DNA of 32,808 nucleotides. Origin: Dehalococcoidia bacterium (GTDB lineage: Bacteria; Chloroflexota; Dehalococcoidia; UBA2979). The translations under genes were made by a program, and so were the position numbers. The notes under the pieces were generated by a model that made no database searches, was not told the origin of the DNA, and saw nothing but the letters and a program-made list of their open reading frames with translations. Shown here piece after piece: positions 32,087-32,808 of this stretch (positions are counted from its first letter, which is position 1; each line of letters opens with the position of its first letter). Location: assembly GCA_023228825.1 (NCBI GenBank), contig JALOAL010000024.1, forward strand, positions 1 to 32,808, written 5' to 3'.

Positions 32087-32413
32087 CTAGGCCGCCTGCT
32101 TGGCGAGCACCTTCTCCACGAGGCCGTCGATGGACGCGATGGGCATCACGCCCCAGTTGCGCTGGATGAACTCCTCGACCATCGCCGTTGCGCGCGAGAG
32201 GCCAGCGACGAACGTGGTGTACTCCTGGGGGTAGTGGTAGCGGCAATCGCCCACCGACCGTTCGGTGATGCCCCAGAAGACACCGTCGTCGAACATGTCG
32301 CTGAGCGTGACGTGCCACCCACCACCGGAGGCGAGCAACGTGTTCGGACTGCCAGTCTGAATCGTCCACTCGACTGTCCGCTTCCTGGCGGGCAGGTTGA
32401 TTTTATTCTTCAT
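32087..32413 (-). CDS. Hypothetical protein
   Basis: A 108-residue protein beginning MKNKINLPARKRTVEWTIQTG. It has a beta-rich start with WHVTLSDMFDDGVFWGITERSV and a helical C-terminus (VAGLSRATAMVEEFIQRNW). No family recognised. ATG at 32413 follows GGAGGGCCCC at somewhat long spacing; a longer frame to 32461 is less likely. It is transcribed toward the XRE gene, 153 bp away. Confidence 0.6.
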   Translation of the reverse strand: MKNKINLPARKRTVEWTIQTGSPNTLLASGGGWHVTLSDMFDDGVFWGITERSVGDCRYHYPQEYTTFVAGLSRATAMVEEFIQRNWGVMPIASIDGLVEKVLAKQAA

Positions 32414-32465
32414 GTTGGTTGGGGCCCTCCTTGGCCCTTCGTTTCGTTCAGGGGCATGCAAGAGT

Positions 32466-32489
32466 CCTCGGCACGAGGACGTGCCGAGG
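32466..32489. other. Perfect 10-bp hairpin upstream of the hypothetical gene
   Basis: CCTCGGCACG AGGA CGTGCCGAGG lies 53 bp upstream of the start at 32413, so it would sit in its 5' leader or be an operator. Confidence 0.45.
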
Positions 32490-32808
32490 GCGCGCAGAGA
32501 TGCTGGGTCAGGGACTCCGGGGCGAGGCTAAGGACACGCAAGTACCTCCCGTGTGCACGCGACACCGACGTAGACCGCGAGCGCGGTCTCACTCCATCGA
32601 TGTCACAACACACGGGTAGGCAGTGCCCGAGATGCCCGAGGGGCGTACCGGTAAGCTCTCTCGCCGCAGAGTGCGGTGGTGCAGTACCGGAAGAGGAATC
32701 CCTCGTGCGAGCACAGTATCAAGTTGTCAAGGCGTACGTCCGAGGGTTGAGGCAGCTCCGCCAACCCCCGGCTGGAGGCCCGATCTTGACGCTATAAAAC
32801 CCTGAACA
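32490..32808. other. Gene-free or unresolved right edge
   Basis: About 320 bp with no convincing gene. A forward frame from ATG 32600 to 32797 (65 residues, with CPRCPRG near its start) could be a small zinc protein but has no ribosome binding site. A GGTTG/CAACC inverted repeat lies at 32755-32766, and TTGACGCTATAAAA at 32785-32798 looks promoter-like but the two boxes are too close together to be a normal -35/-10 pair. Confidence 0.4.

Noticed and set aside
32600..32797. Small forward gene with CPRCPRG near its start
   Set aside because: No ribosome binding site and only 65 codons; kept as a note under the right-edge region rather than as a gene.
32785..32798. Promoter TTGACG with TATAAA
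   Set aside because: The hexamers are only 2-3 bp apart, far from the 16-18 bp needed.

Overview
The window (32.8 kb, high GC, third codon positions very GC-rich) is a bacterial chromosome segment that runs into an integrated mobile element. Positions 1 to about 22,400 look like ordinary chromosome: housekeeping genes with GTGA/ATGA/TGATG stop-start overlaps, six tRNA genes (including the first half of a disrupted one), a PAC2 protein, an F420-type luciferase-like oxidoreductase, an ACT-domain malic enzyme and a sugar/polysaccharide cluster. The gene set would fit a high-GC Chloroflexota (Dehalococcoidia-like) or related monoderm lineage, but no single gene settles the taxonomy and I treat this as a guess.

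Chromosomal layout. 1-2,530: two tRNA-Glu genes (CUC and UUC anticodons) around an LLM-class oxidoreductase, then a single-pass membrane protein with a long Pro/Ala/Ser/Thr tail. 2,923-4,392: malic enzyme with an N-terminal ACT domain. 4,484-6,268: reverse-strand zinc peptidase and sulfite-oxidase-like molybdoenzyme. 6,450-9,492: tightly coupled lspA, rluD-type pseudouridine synthase and gltX, followed by tRNA-Gln(CUG). 9,830-11,646: SDR oxidoreductase and PAC2 protein. 11,813-14,768: GtrA protein, GT2 glycosyltransferase and GT-C membrane glycosyltransferase in overlapping frames. 14,809-17,864 (reverse): sugar kinase of the HddA type, a polyprenyl-phosphate sugar transferase homologue that lacks its catalytic Asp-Glu pair, and a GmhA-like isomerase. 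18,049-21,512: nucleotidyltransferase, HAD phosphatase, methyltransferase and glycerophosphodiester phosphodiesterase. 21,618-22,240: tRNA-Trp, tRNA-Leu and a small lipoprotein.

Element (about 22,400 to beyond the right edge). It begins inside a tRNA-Cys gene: the 5' half of the tRNA is intact up to the anticodon loop and the 3' half is replaced. A tyrosine integrase with arm-site-like repeats follows, then small regulatory and membrane genes around a perfect 16-bp palindrome, an intact tRNA-Cys on the opposite strand, a HEPN-domain protein (candidate defence RNase), a run of small overlapping genes including a terminase-small-subunit-like protein, an iteron-like repeat array, a RepA/DnaB-type helicase, a long inverted repeat, more small genes and an XRE-type regulator. 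No capsid, portal, large terminase or tail gene is visible, so it is either a phage satellite-like island or one end of a larger prophage.

The most striking global signal is a four-letter word: AGCT is almost absent from the first 22 kb (I find three, two of them inside tRNA-Trp) yet occurs about 45 times in the last 10 kb. This marks the element as foreign and suggests that the host lineage selects against AGCT, for example through a restriction system. All word counts here were made by eye.
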